From Planctomycetota bacterium (GTDB lineage Bacteria > Planctomycetota > Phycisphaerae > Sedimentisphaerales > Anaerohalosphaeraceae): a stretch of DNA of 64,000 nucleotides. The notes under the pieces were generated by a model. That model had not been told where the DNA came from. It saw only the letters and a list, made by a program, of their open reading frames with translations, and ran no database searches. The position numbers and the translations under genes were made by a program. Positions 17,370 through 26,327 of the stretch are shown here, in pieces; the first letter of the stretch is position 1, and each line of letters opens with the position of its first letter. Location of the stretch: positions 1 through 64,000 of the forward strand of contig VGXU01000001.1 in assembly GCA_016873215.1 (NCBI GenBank), in the 5' to 3' direction.

Positions 17370-19238
17370 ATGCAGGAATTTGACTGGAAGAAACGATACG
17401 AAAATAAAGTCAGCGCCGCTGCCACGGCCATGAAACTCATCAAGCCGGGCAACCGCATCTTTATCGGCACCGGCTGCGCTCAGCCGCAGCATCTGGTGAA
17501 TACGCTGGTGGAACATTCCGGCGAGATTTATGACGCCCATATTGTGCATTTGCTCACCATGGGTTCGGCTCCTTATGCCACCGAGAAATTTCGGGAAAGA
17601 TTCAAAGTCAACAGTTTTTTCATTGCCGATAATGTGCGCGATGCGCTTGAAAGAGGTATCGGCGATTATACGCCGATATTCCTGTCCGAGATTCCCATGG
17701 AATTCGAAAGCGGAAGAATCCCGATTGATGTAGCTTTGATCAGCGTTACGCCGCCCGACGCCAACGGTCTGTGCAGCCTCGGCGTTTCCGTTGATATCGT
17801 CAAATCCGCCTGCGCCAACGCCAAGTATGTCATTGCTCAGGTCAATGCCCGAATGCCGCGAACGTTCGGCGACAGCTTTATCCATATCAATAATATCGAT
17901 GTTATGGTTCCCTGCGATGAAGACATCATCGAGGTTCCAGTCCCAGAACCTGACGAAATATTACGCCGAATCGGGCAGAATATCGCCCGGCTCGTCGAGG
18001 ACGGCTCTACCATCGAGTGCGGTATCGGACGAATCCCGCAGGCCCTGGCCGAATTTCTGAAAGACAAAAAAGACCTCGGCATCCATACCGAAATGTTCAG
18101 CGACTGGATTCTTGACCTCATCGACTGCGGCGCCATCACCTGCTCCAAAAAAACCCTCAACCGCGGCAAAATCGTTGCCAGCTTCTGTATGGGCTCCAAA
18201 CGCCTTTATGACCATATCGATAACAACCCATTTTTTGAATTTTATCCGACGGAGTACGTCAACGACCCCCAGATTATCAGCCAGCATGAAAAAATGGTCG
18301 GCATCAACGTCGGCCTTGAAATCGACCTGACCGGCCAGGTTTGCTCCGACTCGCTGGGGTACAAATTCTACAGCGGCATCGGCGGACAGGTGGATTTCAT
18401 CCGCGGCTGTGCCCGGAGCCGCGGCGGCAAGGCCATCATCGCCATGCCCTCCACCGCCCGGGATGGACAGGTCTCGCGCATCGTATCACAATTGACCGAA
18501 GGGGCCGGCGTCGTCACAACCCGCGGAGACGTGCATTATGTCGTCACTGAATACGGCATCGCATACCTCCACGGCAAAAGCATTCGTGAACGGGCGTTGT
18601 CGCTGATTAACATCGCCCATCCCAAATTCAGAAGCGATCTGATTAAAGCCGCAAAAACAAGAAACTATGTCTATGCCGACCAGATTGAGATGGATACCGA
18701 AAAAATCCGCTATCCGGAAGAATTGGAACATCGCGATACGCTGAACGACGGCACAGAGATATTCTTTAGACCGGTCAAGCCCACGGATGAGCCGTCGCTG
18801 GCGGAAATGCTCTATTCGCTTAGTGAAACGTCCGTTCAGACCCGTTATATGATGCGCACGGTACGCTTCCCGCGCAAAGATATTCAGCAGTGGACGAATA
18901 TTGATTACGACCAGAATCTCGCCATCGTGGGAACCGTGCCGGGAGCTTCCGGCGAGGAAATCGTCGCTATCGCGCAGTATTTTCTCGACCCCAAAACACA
19001 GGCCGCCGAAGTCGCCTTTCTGGTCCAGGATGAATGGCAGAATAAAGGCATGGGAACGTTTCTTCTCGAATATCTCAGTAAAATCGCCAAAAAACGCGGC
19101 GTTAAACAATTTTACGCCAAAGTCCTGCCGGCCAACAAGGGCATGCTGGCGGTCTTTTACAACTCCGGCTATAAAGTCAACACGGAATTTGACGGCGATG
19201 TCTATAGTATCGCATACAATTTAGCGAATCAGAAATGA
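17370..19238 (+). CDS. acetyl-CoA hydrolase/CoA-transferase fused to a GNAT acetyltransferase domain
   Basis: Residues 1 to about 450 form a CoA-transferase of the acetyl-CoA hydrolase / 4-hydroxybutyrate CoA-transferase type (blocks GTGCAQPQHLV, VSPPDANG-like SVTPPDANG, SGIGGQVDFIRG, VVTEYGIAYLHGK). Residues about 465-622 form a GNAT domain with acetyl-CoA loop DEWQNKGMGTFLL and the motif FYNSGYKV. The fusion is known from other anaerobes. It starts 16 bases after the acyl-CoA synthetase gene and is followed 13 bases later by an HDAC-like gene. One reading is that the GNAT part acylates proteins using the same acyl-CoA pool, perhaps to control the synthetase. The substrate acid is unknown. 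Confidence 0.9.
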   Translation: MQEFDWKKRYENKVSAAATAMKLIKPGNRIFIGTGCAQPQHLVNTLVEHSGEIYDAHIVHLLTMGSAPYATEKFRERFKVNSFFIADNVRDALERGIGDYTPIFLSEIPMEFESGRIPIDVALISVTPPDANGLCSLGVSVDIVKSACANAKYVIAQVNARMPRTFGDSFIHINNIDVMVPCDEDIIEVPVPEPDEILRRIGQNIARLVEDGSTIECGIGRIPQALAEFLKDKKDLGIHTEMFSDWILDLIDCGAITCSKKTLNRGKIVASFCMGSKRLYDHIDNNPFFEFYPTEYVNDPQIISQHEKMVGINVGLEIDLTGQVCSDSLGYKFYSGIGGQVDFIRGCARSRGGKAIIAMPSTARDGQVSRIVSQLTEGAGVVTTRGDVHYVVTEYGIAYLHGKSIRERALSLINIAHPKFRSDLIKAAKTRNYVYADQIEMDTEKIRYPEELEHRDTLNDGTEIFFRPVKPTDEPSLAEMLYSLSETSVQTRYMMRTVRFPRKDIQQWTNIDYDQNLAIVGTVPGASGEEIVAIAQYFLDPKTQAAEVAFLVQDEWQNKGMGTFLLEYLSKIAKKRGVKQFYAKVLPANKGMLAVFYNSGYKVNTEFDGDVYSIAYNLANQK

Positions 19239-19251
19239 TAAAGGACGGATT

Positions 19252-20406
19252 TTGACGACAGGAAAAGCTGTTTTCGTTCATTCGCCTCTGTTGGATCAAT
19301 TATCGTATCCGCCGCAGTGTCCGTTTAATACCAGCCGGGCCGGGCGGTTGAGAAAAATCCTCTGTTCTATGGGACTGCTGTCAGGTTCGGATAAAATCGA
19401 AGCGGTTCCCGAACCCGCCTCGAGAGAAATCCTCGAAAAATTCCACTCCGTCCGTTATTTGGACGCATTGCAGCGGGCCGCCGAAGGAAAATGGGGGCTT
19501 GAATTTCTTTATATGGGGCTTGGCACTTCCGATTGTCCCGTTTTTCCGGACATGTACAACTATTCCGTTCTGGCCTGCGGAGCGACGCTCAAGGCGGCAA
19601 GCCTGATTTTAGATGGTTGTGCCGGTGTCACCTTTAATCCCTCCGGCGGCTATCACCACGCCGGGCCGGAAATGGCCGCAGGGTTCTGCTACATCAACGA
19701 TGTCGCACTGGCCTGCCTGGCGCTGGCTGAAGCCGGAAAACGCGTCCTCTATCTCGATATCGACGTTCACTACGGCGACGGCGTCGCTAATTTCTTTTAC
19801 GACCGCAAAGACGTGATGACTATCTCGTTTCATCAGGACGGACGTACGCTGTTTCCGGGGACCGGCTTTGCGGATGAAATCGGTGAAGGCGACGGTAAAG
19901 GCTATTGTGTCAATTTCCCTTTACCGGTCGGGACTTATGATGAGGCGTATAAAAAAGCCTACGAGGCCGTGGCGATACCGCTCATCGGAACATTCAATCC
20001 GGATGTGATAGTTCTGGAGTTCGGCGCCGATGCCCTGGCCGGCGACCCGCTGGCACAGCTTCGACTGACCAATAACACCTTCGCCGACGTCATTACATCA
20101 TTGCTGGACTTTCATAAACCCATCCTGATGACCGGCGGCGGCGGGTACAATATCGAAAACACCGTTCGGGCATGGGCGCTGGGATGGAGCGTCCTGTGCG
20201 GTGCCGAGGCTCATGATGCCGCCGCCAATATCGGCCTGGGAGGAGTCATGCTCGAAAGCACGGATTGGTCCGGCGGACTCAGAGACAGACAGCTTTCTGT
20301 CACGCAATCGCAGCAGGAAACGGTTCTCCCGACCATTGAGGCTACAATTAAAGCGATTAAAGCAAATATTTTTACTCTTCACGGCCTTAAATGCCGATTT
20401 AAATAA
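19252..20406 (+). CDS. histone-deacetylase-family (AcuC-like) deacylase
   Basis: This zinc hydrolase removes acetyl or other acyl groups from lysines or polyamines. The 384 residues show the catalytic His pair in GGYHHAGPE, the zinc ligands in DIDVHYGDG and the second Asp in FGADALAGD, and the C-terminal MTGGGGYN motif with the transition-state Tyr. The start is TTG at 19252 with AAGGAC upstream. It follows the CoA-transferase/GNAT gene closely. GNAT plus AcuC-type deacetylase next to acetyl-CoA synthetase is the logic of Bacillus acuABC/acsA, so reversible acylation of an acetyl-CoA enzyme is a likely role; this is inference. Confidence 0.9.
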   Translation: MTTGKAVFVHSPLLDQLSYPPQCPFNTSRAGRLRKILCSMGLLSGSDKIEAVPEPASREILEKFHSVRYLDALQRAAEGKWGLEFLYMGLGTSDCPVFPDMYNYSVLACGATLKAASLILDGCAGVTFNPSGGYHHAGPEMAAGFCYINDVALACLALAEAGKRVLYLDIDVHYGDGVANFFYDRKDVMTISFHQDGRTLFPGTGFADEIGEGDGKGYCVNFPLPVGTYDEAYKKAYEAVAIPLIGTFNPDVIVLEFGADALAGDPLAQLRLTNNTFADVITSLLDFHKPILMTGGGGYNIENTVRAWALGWSVLCGAEAHDAAANIGLGGVMLESTDWSGGLRDRQLSVTQSQQETVLPTIEATIKAIKANIFTLHGLKCRFK

Positions 20407-20454
20407 CGAACAGCGGAAAAATTTTCTTCACAAGTTTTCGGAAAGGATTGGGAA

Positions 20455-22335
20455 ATGGATATGAAAAAAGATGGCAATTCATTTCGGATGGAAACAAAAA
20501 CACGTCGTAATTCTCTGCTTGTGCTTTTCATTTTATGGTGCGGCCTTTGCGTGTCCGTACTTGCCGCCGAGGCGAAACCTTCGTCCTGGCCGTATGAAAA
20601 CGAAACCCAATCCCAGCGCGACGCCCGGATGGAATGGTGGCGTCAGGCGCGGTTCGGAATGTTTATTCACTGGGGCGTGTATTCCGTCCCGGCCGGAACT
20701 TATAACGGCAAACAGATTCCCTGTATCGGTGAATGGATCATGCACGACGGTAAAATCCCGGTCACCGAGTACAAGACCTACGCCAAAGAGTTTAATCCCG
20801 TCAAGTATGACCCGGATGCATGGGTTCGCCTGGCCAAAGAAGCGGGGATGAAATATATCGTTATCACCTCCAAACACCACGATGGTTTTGCGCTGTTTGA
20901 TTCAAAGGTGACGGATTGGGATGTCGTTGACGCGACGCCCTACGGTAAGGACCTGCTCAAACCGCTGGCCGAGGCCTGTAAAAAACACGGCATCAAACTG
21001 GGTTTTTATTATTCTCAGGCCCAGGACTGGAATCATCCCGGCGGGGCCGCCTCCAAAGGACATTGGGACCCGGCTCAGGACGGCGATATGAATGAATACA
21101 TCCAAAAAATCGCCGCCCCGCAGGTCAAAGAGATTCTGACCCATTACGGAGACATCGCTATATTATGGTGGGATACCCCGTACGATATGAACATGGAGCG
21201 TGCCGATATGCTCCAGCCGCTGATTACGCTTCAGCCGGGGATTATCACGAATAATCGTCTTGGCGGCGGTTATCGCGGTGATACAGAGACGCCTGAACAG
21301 CATATTCCAGCGACCGGCTACAAGGACCGTGACTGGGAAACCTGTATGACGATGAACAATACCTGGGGTTTCAAGAGCTACGACAACAACTGGAAATCCG
21401 CAAAAGTCCTGATTCAAAATCTTGTTGATATCGCCAGTAAAGGCGGCAACTATCTTCTGAATGTCGGTCCGACATCGCTGGGCGAGATTCCCCAGCCGAG
21501 CGTCGAACGCCTGCGGGAAATCGGGAAATGGATGAAAGTCAACGGCGAATCGATTTACGATACAACCGCCAGCCCGTTTGCCAAACTGACGTGGGGACGA
21601 TGCACGAAGAAAGAACTCGATAATGGCGCAATTCTTTATCTGCACGTTTTTGACTGGCCGGCGGATGGAACGCTCATCGTGCCGGGACTCAAAAATAAAG
21701 CAAAGGAGGCGTACCTGCTGGCCAATCGGAAAACGGAACCCAATCCTGTTTTCGCCGTTTTGTCCGCCGTCTTTCGCCTCTTCGCCGGCCCGCGGGACTT
21801 GAAAACGGAAATCGTTGACGGCGGCGTCAAGGTCTGTCTGCCCCAAAAGCCGCTGGATGCGATTGATACCGTTGTCGTGCTGAAGTTCGATGGCAAATTG
21901 CAGGTGGAAAAAACATTGCCGAAACAAAGCAGCGATGGCACGGTGATTTTATCGGCGGACAGGGCGGATATTCATAATCGTATGGGTTCCGACGCCAAAC
22001 TGGAAACCAAAGACGGGATTGAGAGTATCGGCTATTGGGTTTCTTCGCGTGTCTGCGTGGACTGGTTATTCCAAATTGACAAGCCGGGGCGATTTGAAGT
22101 CACAGCCGACCTGGCAGTGGATGCCGCCAAAAGCAGTTTTGAGATCATTATCGACGACCAAAAGCAAAACGCGGAAGCTGCTTCTACCGGCGGCTACGAC
22201 AAATTTGCAAAAACAAAACTGGGCGAAATCACGCTGGCGCAGGCCGGCGAACACAGGCTTCAAATCAAACCCATTGAAAAACAGTGGCAGCCGATCAATC
22301 TCCGCACGATTCTTTTAACGCCGATTGGGAATTAA
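20455..22335 (+). CDS. secreted alpha-L-fucosidase (GH29)
   Basis: GH29 enzymes release L-fucose from glycans with retention. The 626-residue protein has a signal peptide (hydrophobic run LLVLFILWCGLCVSVLAA ending near residue 40). The catalytic domain shows FGMFIHWGVYS, SKHHDGFALFDS, the probable nucleophile region ILWWDTPYDMN, and GNYLLNVGPTS. The C-terminal part (from about residue 500) is a beta-sandwich-like extension. The start at 20455 has GGAAAGG upstream. It is the only glycan enzyme here before the repeat-scarred region and ends 16 bases before a MITE-like element. Confidence 0.92.
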   Translation: MDMKKDGNSFRMETKTRRNSLLVLFILWCGLCVSVLAAEAKPSSWPYENETQSQRDARMEWWRQARFGMFIHWGVYSVPAGTYNGKQIPCIGEWIMHDGKIPVTEYKTYAKEFNPVKYDPDAWVRLAKEAGMKYIVITSKHHDGFALFDSKVTDWDVVDATPYGKDLLKPLAEACKKHGIKLGFYYSQAQDWNHPGGAASKGHWDPAQDGDMNEYIQKIAAPQVKEILTHYGDIAILWWDTPYDMNMERADMLQPLITLQPGIITNNRLGGGYRGDTETPEQHIPATGYKDRDWETCMTMNNTWGFKSYDNNWKSAKVLIQNLVDIASKGGNYLLNVGPTSLGEIPQPSVERLREIGKWMKVNGESIYDTTASPFAKLTWGRCTKKELDNGAILYLHVFDWPADGTLIVPGLKNKAKEAYLLANRKTEPNPVFAVLSAVFRLFAGPRDLKTEIVDGGVKVCLPQKPLDAIDTVVVLKFDGKLQVEKTLPKQSSDGTVILSADRADIHNRMGSDAKLETKDGIESIGYWVSSRVCVDWLFQIDKPGRFEVTADLAVDAAKSSFEIIIDDQKQNAEAASTGGYDKFAKTKLGEITLAQAGEHRLQIKPIEKQWQPINLRTILLTPIGN

Positions 22336-22351
22336 AGGCACCGCGAACTTA

Positions 22352-22531
22352 GAGCATCTAACAAAATGCCTTTGCATTCAAGCGGGTTATTTTGCGTCCG
22401 GCGGCGGTTGGCCGGGACAAAATTGTCCTCGACGTAGTATTCCGCTACGCCTGCGGCAATTTTGCCCCGTCCGCCTTGCCGGCCACAAAATCGTTCGCTT
22501 TCGGTGCGACAATTCATTTTGTTAGAGGCTC
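22352..22531. repeat. MITE-like element, copy 1
   Basis: This 180-bp element has near-perfect terminal inverted repeats: AGAGCATCTAACAAAATG on the left versus AGAGCCTCTAACAAAATG read inward from the right (17 of 18). It is flanked by the direct repeat TTA/TTA (22349-22351 and 22532-22534), a likely 3-bp target duplication. A closely similar copy lies at 24575-24753 in the same orientation. There is no transposase gene inside, so it would move only with help in trans. The right-hand TTA is also the stop codon of the PEP-CTERM fragment read on the minus strand. Confidence 0.85.
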
Positions 22532-22889
22532 TTAAAAAGAACTGCGGCGTCGCAGATAACCCGCAAAAAGAACCCCAATCGAACCCAGAACAACGGCACC
22601 TGGCGCCGGGACGGTGGGCGGAGTAATCACCGGATGAATCATAATCAACTGATCCTGGGCATATCCGCTGTAGGTATTACCGTTAAATTGGCTCCATAAA
22701 TTCATCACTCGGACATTGCCGAGGCCTTTGCCGTACCACTCGCCGCCGACAGCAACGGCCTGGTTGGCCAGTGTGACATAATTGTTCGAGGTCGTGTTTT
22801 CCGCCTCGATATAATGAATCGCGGTCTGCAGCTTGCTCTGGTCGGTAAACCGAATGTATTTCCTGCCGGAGGAACCGTCGGCGTTTTCC
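22532..22889 (-). pseudogene. 5'-truncated PEP-CTERM secreted protein fragment
   Basis: The minus strand reads without a stop from about 22890 to the TAA at 22534-22532, giving about 118 residues. The end carries a PEP-CTERM-type sorting signal: a VPAPGAV motif, a hydrophobic helix (VVLGSIGVLFAGYL) and a basic RRR tail. Upstream in the frame there is a stop at about 22902 and no start codon with a signal peptide, so the front of the gene is gone. It abuts, head to head, another gene that is also missing its front (22886-23402). The MITE copy 1 sits directly at its stop codon. Confidence 0.8.
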
Positions 22890-23402
22890 TGGGAAGATAT
22901 TTATTCCAATCTTCTGGGCATACGGCTTGGCGCCCAGGCCCTCCAGAGCAGCGATTACGGATATAACAAGGCAATGACAATTCTGATTAAAAAGGAACTC
23001 GAGAAACTTCAAATACAGCCCGCCAAAACCGCATGGCAGGCCGCTGAAAAAATGAGAGGCAAATGGTTCAAAGGATTTGTGCTTATTAATATGATACAAA
23101 GAAATATGGATATCGGTATGGAGAATGGCTTGGTCACGCCGATACTCGTCCCCGGCGCATGTGAGGGCGCAAAACCTCAGCCCTATCCTGTGCCAATTCT
23201 GGATACACTGAATAAATACGGGTTCACGATGCGTTTTGAGGTGGAACCCGCGGAATTTGAAAAAAACAAAATCCTTAAAATTATTTATCCGAAGGGCGGC
23301 GGCAAAAGAATCCGGTTTCCTGGGCATCTTGTGGAGATTATGGACTATACAAAAGCCGAGGCGATAAAACGCGGCTGTATGATTATGCGCTCGGACCATT
23401 AA
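22886..23402 (+). pseudogene. 5'-truncated DUF4056-like protein fragment
   Basis: About 170 residues are readable from SWEDIYSNLLG to the stop at 23400-23402. The composition and the SWEDxYSNLLG block fit the uncharacterised DUF4056 family as I remember it; this assignment is tentative. An open frame extends leftward to 22833 only because it crosses the opposite-strand PEP-CTERM fragment. No start codon with ribosome site is seen at the junction, so the gene has lost its N-terminal half, including any signal peptide. A strong hairpin follows at 23445-23466. Confidence 0.65.
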
Positions 23403-23444
23403 ATACACCCGTCCATGGCAAAAATACTTTTATCGCGGCAATGA

Positions 23445-23475
23445 AAAATCGGCCCGGGCCGATTTTATTTTTGCC
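23445..23475. terminator. bidirectional intrinsic terminator
   Basis: A 22-bp perfect palindrome built on ATCGGCC-CGGGCCGAT is bounded by A and T runs on the two sides. It lies between the DUF4056-like fragment (plus) and the URO-D family gene (minus) and can end transcription from both. Confidence 0.8.
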
Positions 23476-23490
23476 CAACTGAAGTTTGTC

Positions 23491-24531
23491 TCATTTTTTA
23501 TTTTGTACCCGTATCGCCTGCACAAAAGCGTTGATATTTCCCGACGAAACCCCCTGCGGCATTCCACCTCCGCACGAGAACAATATCCCGCTTTTGTCAT
23601 CCAGTTCCTGCATCTGTTCGCGGATTTTTTCAGTGATTTGCTCCGGCGTACCCTGCGCCAGCACATCCCGCGGTGGAATACCGCCGACCAGTCCGACCCG
23701 GCCGCCCGTCCACGCCTTCATTTCTTTCAGTGAATGTTCAAAACTGAAATTAAACAGATTGACCCCCGTCTCAGCCAGGTGCGGCGAACACACCCTGTCG
23801 TCCGCATCATTGTGGAAAAATCGGACGGAAGCATCAAAGCTGCTGAACAGCGCCTTCAGATACGGCTGCGCGAATTCCTTGAAATCAGACTCACCGCAGA
23901 ATCCCACGATGTCATCCAGTATCAAAATTCCGTCAATCGTGTCAAACGTCTCTTTTTGCACCTTGAGCCATTGAACCGTAAATTCCGTAATGATCTTCAG
24001 CAGCGTATGAATTTTCTGCGGGTCCGTCTTCATTGCCATCAGAAATTCCGTCGTGCCCATCAAAAACGTGGCGATATTCAGCGGCCCCCGCGCAACCGCG
24101 AAGCGAATCGCATGTCCGGCCTTTTCAATTTTTTTACGGGCCAGTTTCAGGCGGTTCAGCACAAACGGCGTCAGTCCGTGCTGGCGGGGATTGGGTACGG
24201 CCAGTTCGTCGATATCCTCAATCCGCCGGATTGTCTTTTCGGCGTAGGGCAATTCATTTTCGTGCCAAGTACATCCCGCCCCGAACGCCGACGGCTCCGT
24301 GCACATCCCGTATTCCGACCAAAAGCCCGGTAGAAATAATACATCGGGGAAAGCCTGTATAGCCTTCAGGTTGGCCCCCAGCCAGAGTTCATCGTTGGTA
24401 AAATAATCCAGTATCGAAATCCCGGCCCATCCCGGCAGCCACGGACTGTCTATGATAAAACCCGCCGGCAGGGGATTAACCGCCCGCCCCGCAACAACAT
24501 CCAAAAGAACCTTCCATTGCTTGTCATTCAT
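23491..24531 (-). CDS. uroporphyrinogen-decarboxylase-fold protein (methyltransferase-like)
   Basis: The 346-residue protein belongs to the URO-D superfamily, which includes HemE and corrinoid-dependent methyltransferases such as MtaA. Visible blocks are ARGPLNIATFLMGTTEF, ILDDIVGFCG, FHNDADD and FSCGGGMPQG. The HemE substrate loop with paired arginines is not evident, so a methyltransferase-like or unknown role is more likely than heme synthesis. A GAGGA site lies about nine bases before the ATG. It stands alone between a bidirectional terminator and MITE copy 2, with no corrinoid protein nearby. Substrate unknown. Confidence 0.8.
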   Translation of the reverse strand: MNDKQWKVLLDVVAGRAVNPLPAGFIIDSPWLPGWAGISILDYFTNDELWLGANLKAIQAFPDVLFLPGFWSEYGMCTEPSAFGAGCTWHENELPYAEKTIRRIEDIDELAVPNPRQHGLTPFVLNRLKLARKKIEKAGHAIRFAVARGPLNIATFLMGTTEFLMAMKTDPQKIHTLLKIITEFTVQWLKVQKETFDTIDGILILDDIVGFCGESDFKEFAQPYLKALFSSFDASVRFFHNDADDRVCSPHLAETGVNLFNFSFEHSLKEMKAWTGGRVGLVGGIPPRDVLAQGTPEQITEKIREQMQELDDKSGILFSCGGGMPQGVSSGNINAFVQAIRVQNKK

Positions 24532-24574
24532 CCGTAAGTTCCTCGATTTTGACGTTTAACTTTGACTTTATTAA

Positions 24575-24753
24575 GAGCATCTAACAAAATGCCTTTGCAT
24601 TCAAGCGGCTTATTTTGCGTCCGGCGGCGTTGGCCGGGCCAAAATCGTCCTCGACGTAGTATTCCGCTACGCCTGCGGCAATTTTGCCCCGTCCGCCTTG
24701 CCGGCCACAAAATCGCTCGCTTTCGGTGCGACAATTCATTTTGTTAGAGGCTC
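24575..24753. repeat. MITE-like element, copy 2
   Basis: The element is one base shorter than copy 1 and otherwise nearly identical, with the same terminal inverted repeats. It is flanked by TAA/TAA (24572-24574 and 24754-24756), a likely 3-bp target duplication different from that of copy 1, so the two arose by separate insertions. It lies just upstream of the URO-D family gene and could affect its expression. Confidence 0.85.
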
Positions 24754-24905
24754 TAAGTATATCCCGTAAAAGTTTTTTTTCACCTGTTAATTCCAGTCAT
24801 TATGCAATTCAAAATCAAGTATACCATTAAAATCCGGAGAAATAAAGAGGGTAGAAATGAGATATAGGAAATCGCTTTCTTTTTGGGTACTGAATGAAAA
24901 ATTTG

Positions 24906-25643
24906 TCAACGGGCGATTGTTTTTCTGCTGAGAATCCGGCCCTGCAGGCTGATGGTGATATCTTCATAGTCCATTTTAACGCCGGCCTTTTGAATCGCCG
25001 CTTCGGCAATCCGCAGCAGACCTGAACAGCACGGCACTTCCATATGCACTACCGTCAGGCTGTGCAGGTGATTATGCTGAATAATCTGCGTCAGCTTATC
25101 GACATAATATCCGCCGTCGTCCAATTTCGGACATCCGACCGCCACACTGTGGTCTTTCAGCAGCGTCGAATGAAAATCGCCCATCGCGAACGGCACGCAA
25201 TCGGCAGCCAGCAATAAATCCGACCCCGCGAAATACGGCGCCATCGGCGACACCAGCTTTAACTGCACCGGCCACTGGCCCAATTGCGATTCGACAGGCC
25301 CGCTTGACGAAGTTGCAGCGGACGGCTTTTTCTCAAATGTCCGCATCCGCATTCCCGGACAGCCAAACCCGCCTTCGGCGGCGGGTTCGGTCTTTGCCTT
25401 CATTTGCTTCAAATGCGCATGCGTTGCCTTTTCGTCAAACTCCGCCGCGTCGCGCTGTTCAATCGTGATTGCTCCCTGTGGGCAATGTCCAAGACAGGCC
25501 CCCAGTCCGTCGCAGTAAATCTCGCTGACTAATCGGGCCTTGCCGTTGACAAGCTGGATTGCGCCTTCCGCGCAGGCGTTGACGCACAAACCGCAGCCGT
25601 TGCATTTATTTTCGTCGATTTTGACGATGTTTCGTTTTGCCAT
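24906..25643 (-). CDS. 4Fe-4S binding protein, usual partner of hybrid cluster protein
   Basis: The 245-residue protein begins with a 2[4Fe-4S] ferredoxin domain (CNGCGLCVNACAEGAI and GLGACLGHCPQGAI) and continues with a domain containing ADCVPFAM, VGCPKLDD and a VPCCSG motif. Proteins of this build are often found beside hcp in anaerobes and may supply electrons to or assemble clusters for Hcp; the role is not established. It is the last gene of the operon starting at 31818. A copy of its first 17 codons occurs at 26438, left by a tandem duplication. Confidence 0.85.
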   Translation of the reverse strand: MAKRNIVKIDENKCNGCGLCVNACAEGAIQLVNGKARLVSEIYCDGLGACLGHCPQGAITIEQRDAAEFDEKATHAHLKQMKAKTEPAAEGGFGCPGMRMRTFEKKPSAATSSSGPVESQLGQWPVQLKLVSPMAPYFAGSDLLLAADCVPFAMGDFHSTLLKDHSVAVGCPKLDDGGYYVDKLTQIIQHNHLHSLTVVHMEVPCCSGLLRIAEAAIQKAGVKMDYEDITISLQGRILSRKTIAR

Positions 25644-25674
25644 AATTACTCTCTGTTTTTTTACTTATAAATTT

Positions 25675-26325
25675 CTATTTCTGGTATTGAATTATCCATT
25701 CCGTGGAAGGCAATTGGAGTTTGACCTCTTTATGCTCTTTTGCAAGTTTCCCTTTTTCTTCGGCGAGTTTTCCATCGAAGATGATTTTATAGGCGCTGCA
25801 CTTATCCAGGCCGACGGTCTTGAGGTACGATTCCGTCCGGACTTTTATCGAAATAATATTTTTCACTTTGCCGTCCTTGATGACGGGGTATCGCATTGCA
25901 ATCAGGCGCGGCTGCATAACGCTTATGTGGCCGGGTTCGCTGAGCTGCGGCGCGGGCTTTTCCTGCATCATCTTATAGAAACTTTTAAGTTCCTTGACGT
26001 TTTTAAGGTCAAACCCACGGGCAATAAAATGACTTGGATAATAAACCTGGGTAATTATCCAATCCGGGCTGACAAGAGTGCCGCCGTAAAATCCTTTCGT
26101 GCTCTCGGCGACGGGTTTCATGATTTTCCGATAATTATCATAGCCGGGGTCTTTTTGTGCCGCGCTGCCCAGCTTATCGAACAGGTCGGTAAAATAGGCG
26201 ACGGTTTTACATCCCACCTCGTCATTATTCGGGTCACAACTATAAACTTGTGCCTCCTGGCCGAGAACATTTACTGCACATAGCAGAACGCTTGTCATTA
26301 AAAATAATCCAATACTCTTTGTCAT
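25675..26325 (-). CDS. exported protein of unknown function, tandem copy B
   Basis: The 216-residue protein has a signal peptide (LFLMTSVLLCAVNVLG) and is about 75-80% identical by eye to the copy at 26471-27121. The first mature block is SCDPNNDEVG, and the domain ends in LPSTEWIIQYQK. Blocks such as FYGGTLVSPDWII and AMRYPVIKDGKVKNI resemble Cache/PDC-type ligand-binding domains, but this is a weak similarity. The ATG at 26325 has AAAGG nine bases upstream; the frame opens further left only because it runs over the duplication scar. Periplasmic location is inferred. Confidence 0.75.
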   Translation of the reverse strand: MTKSIGLFLMTSVLLCAVNVLGQEAQVYSCDPNNDEVGCKTVAYFTDLFDKLGSAAQKDPGYDNYRKIMKPVAESTKGFYGGTLVSPDWIITQVYYPSHFIARGFDLKNVKELKSFYKMMQEKPAPQLSEPGHISVMQPRLIAMRYPVIKDGKVKNIISIKVRTESYLKTVGLDKCSAYKIIFDGKLAEEKGKLAKEHKEVKLQLPSTEWIIQYQK

Positions 26326-26327
26326 GT

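Noticed and set aside
22325-22525. ORF of 66 codons inside MITE copy 1, with a similar one in copy 2
   Set aside because: The two frames match only because they lie in the same repeated element; no ribosome site, and the protein is low-quality (Trp/Cys/Arg rich).
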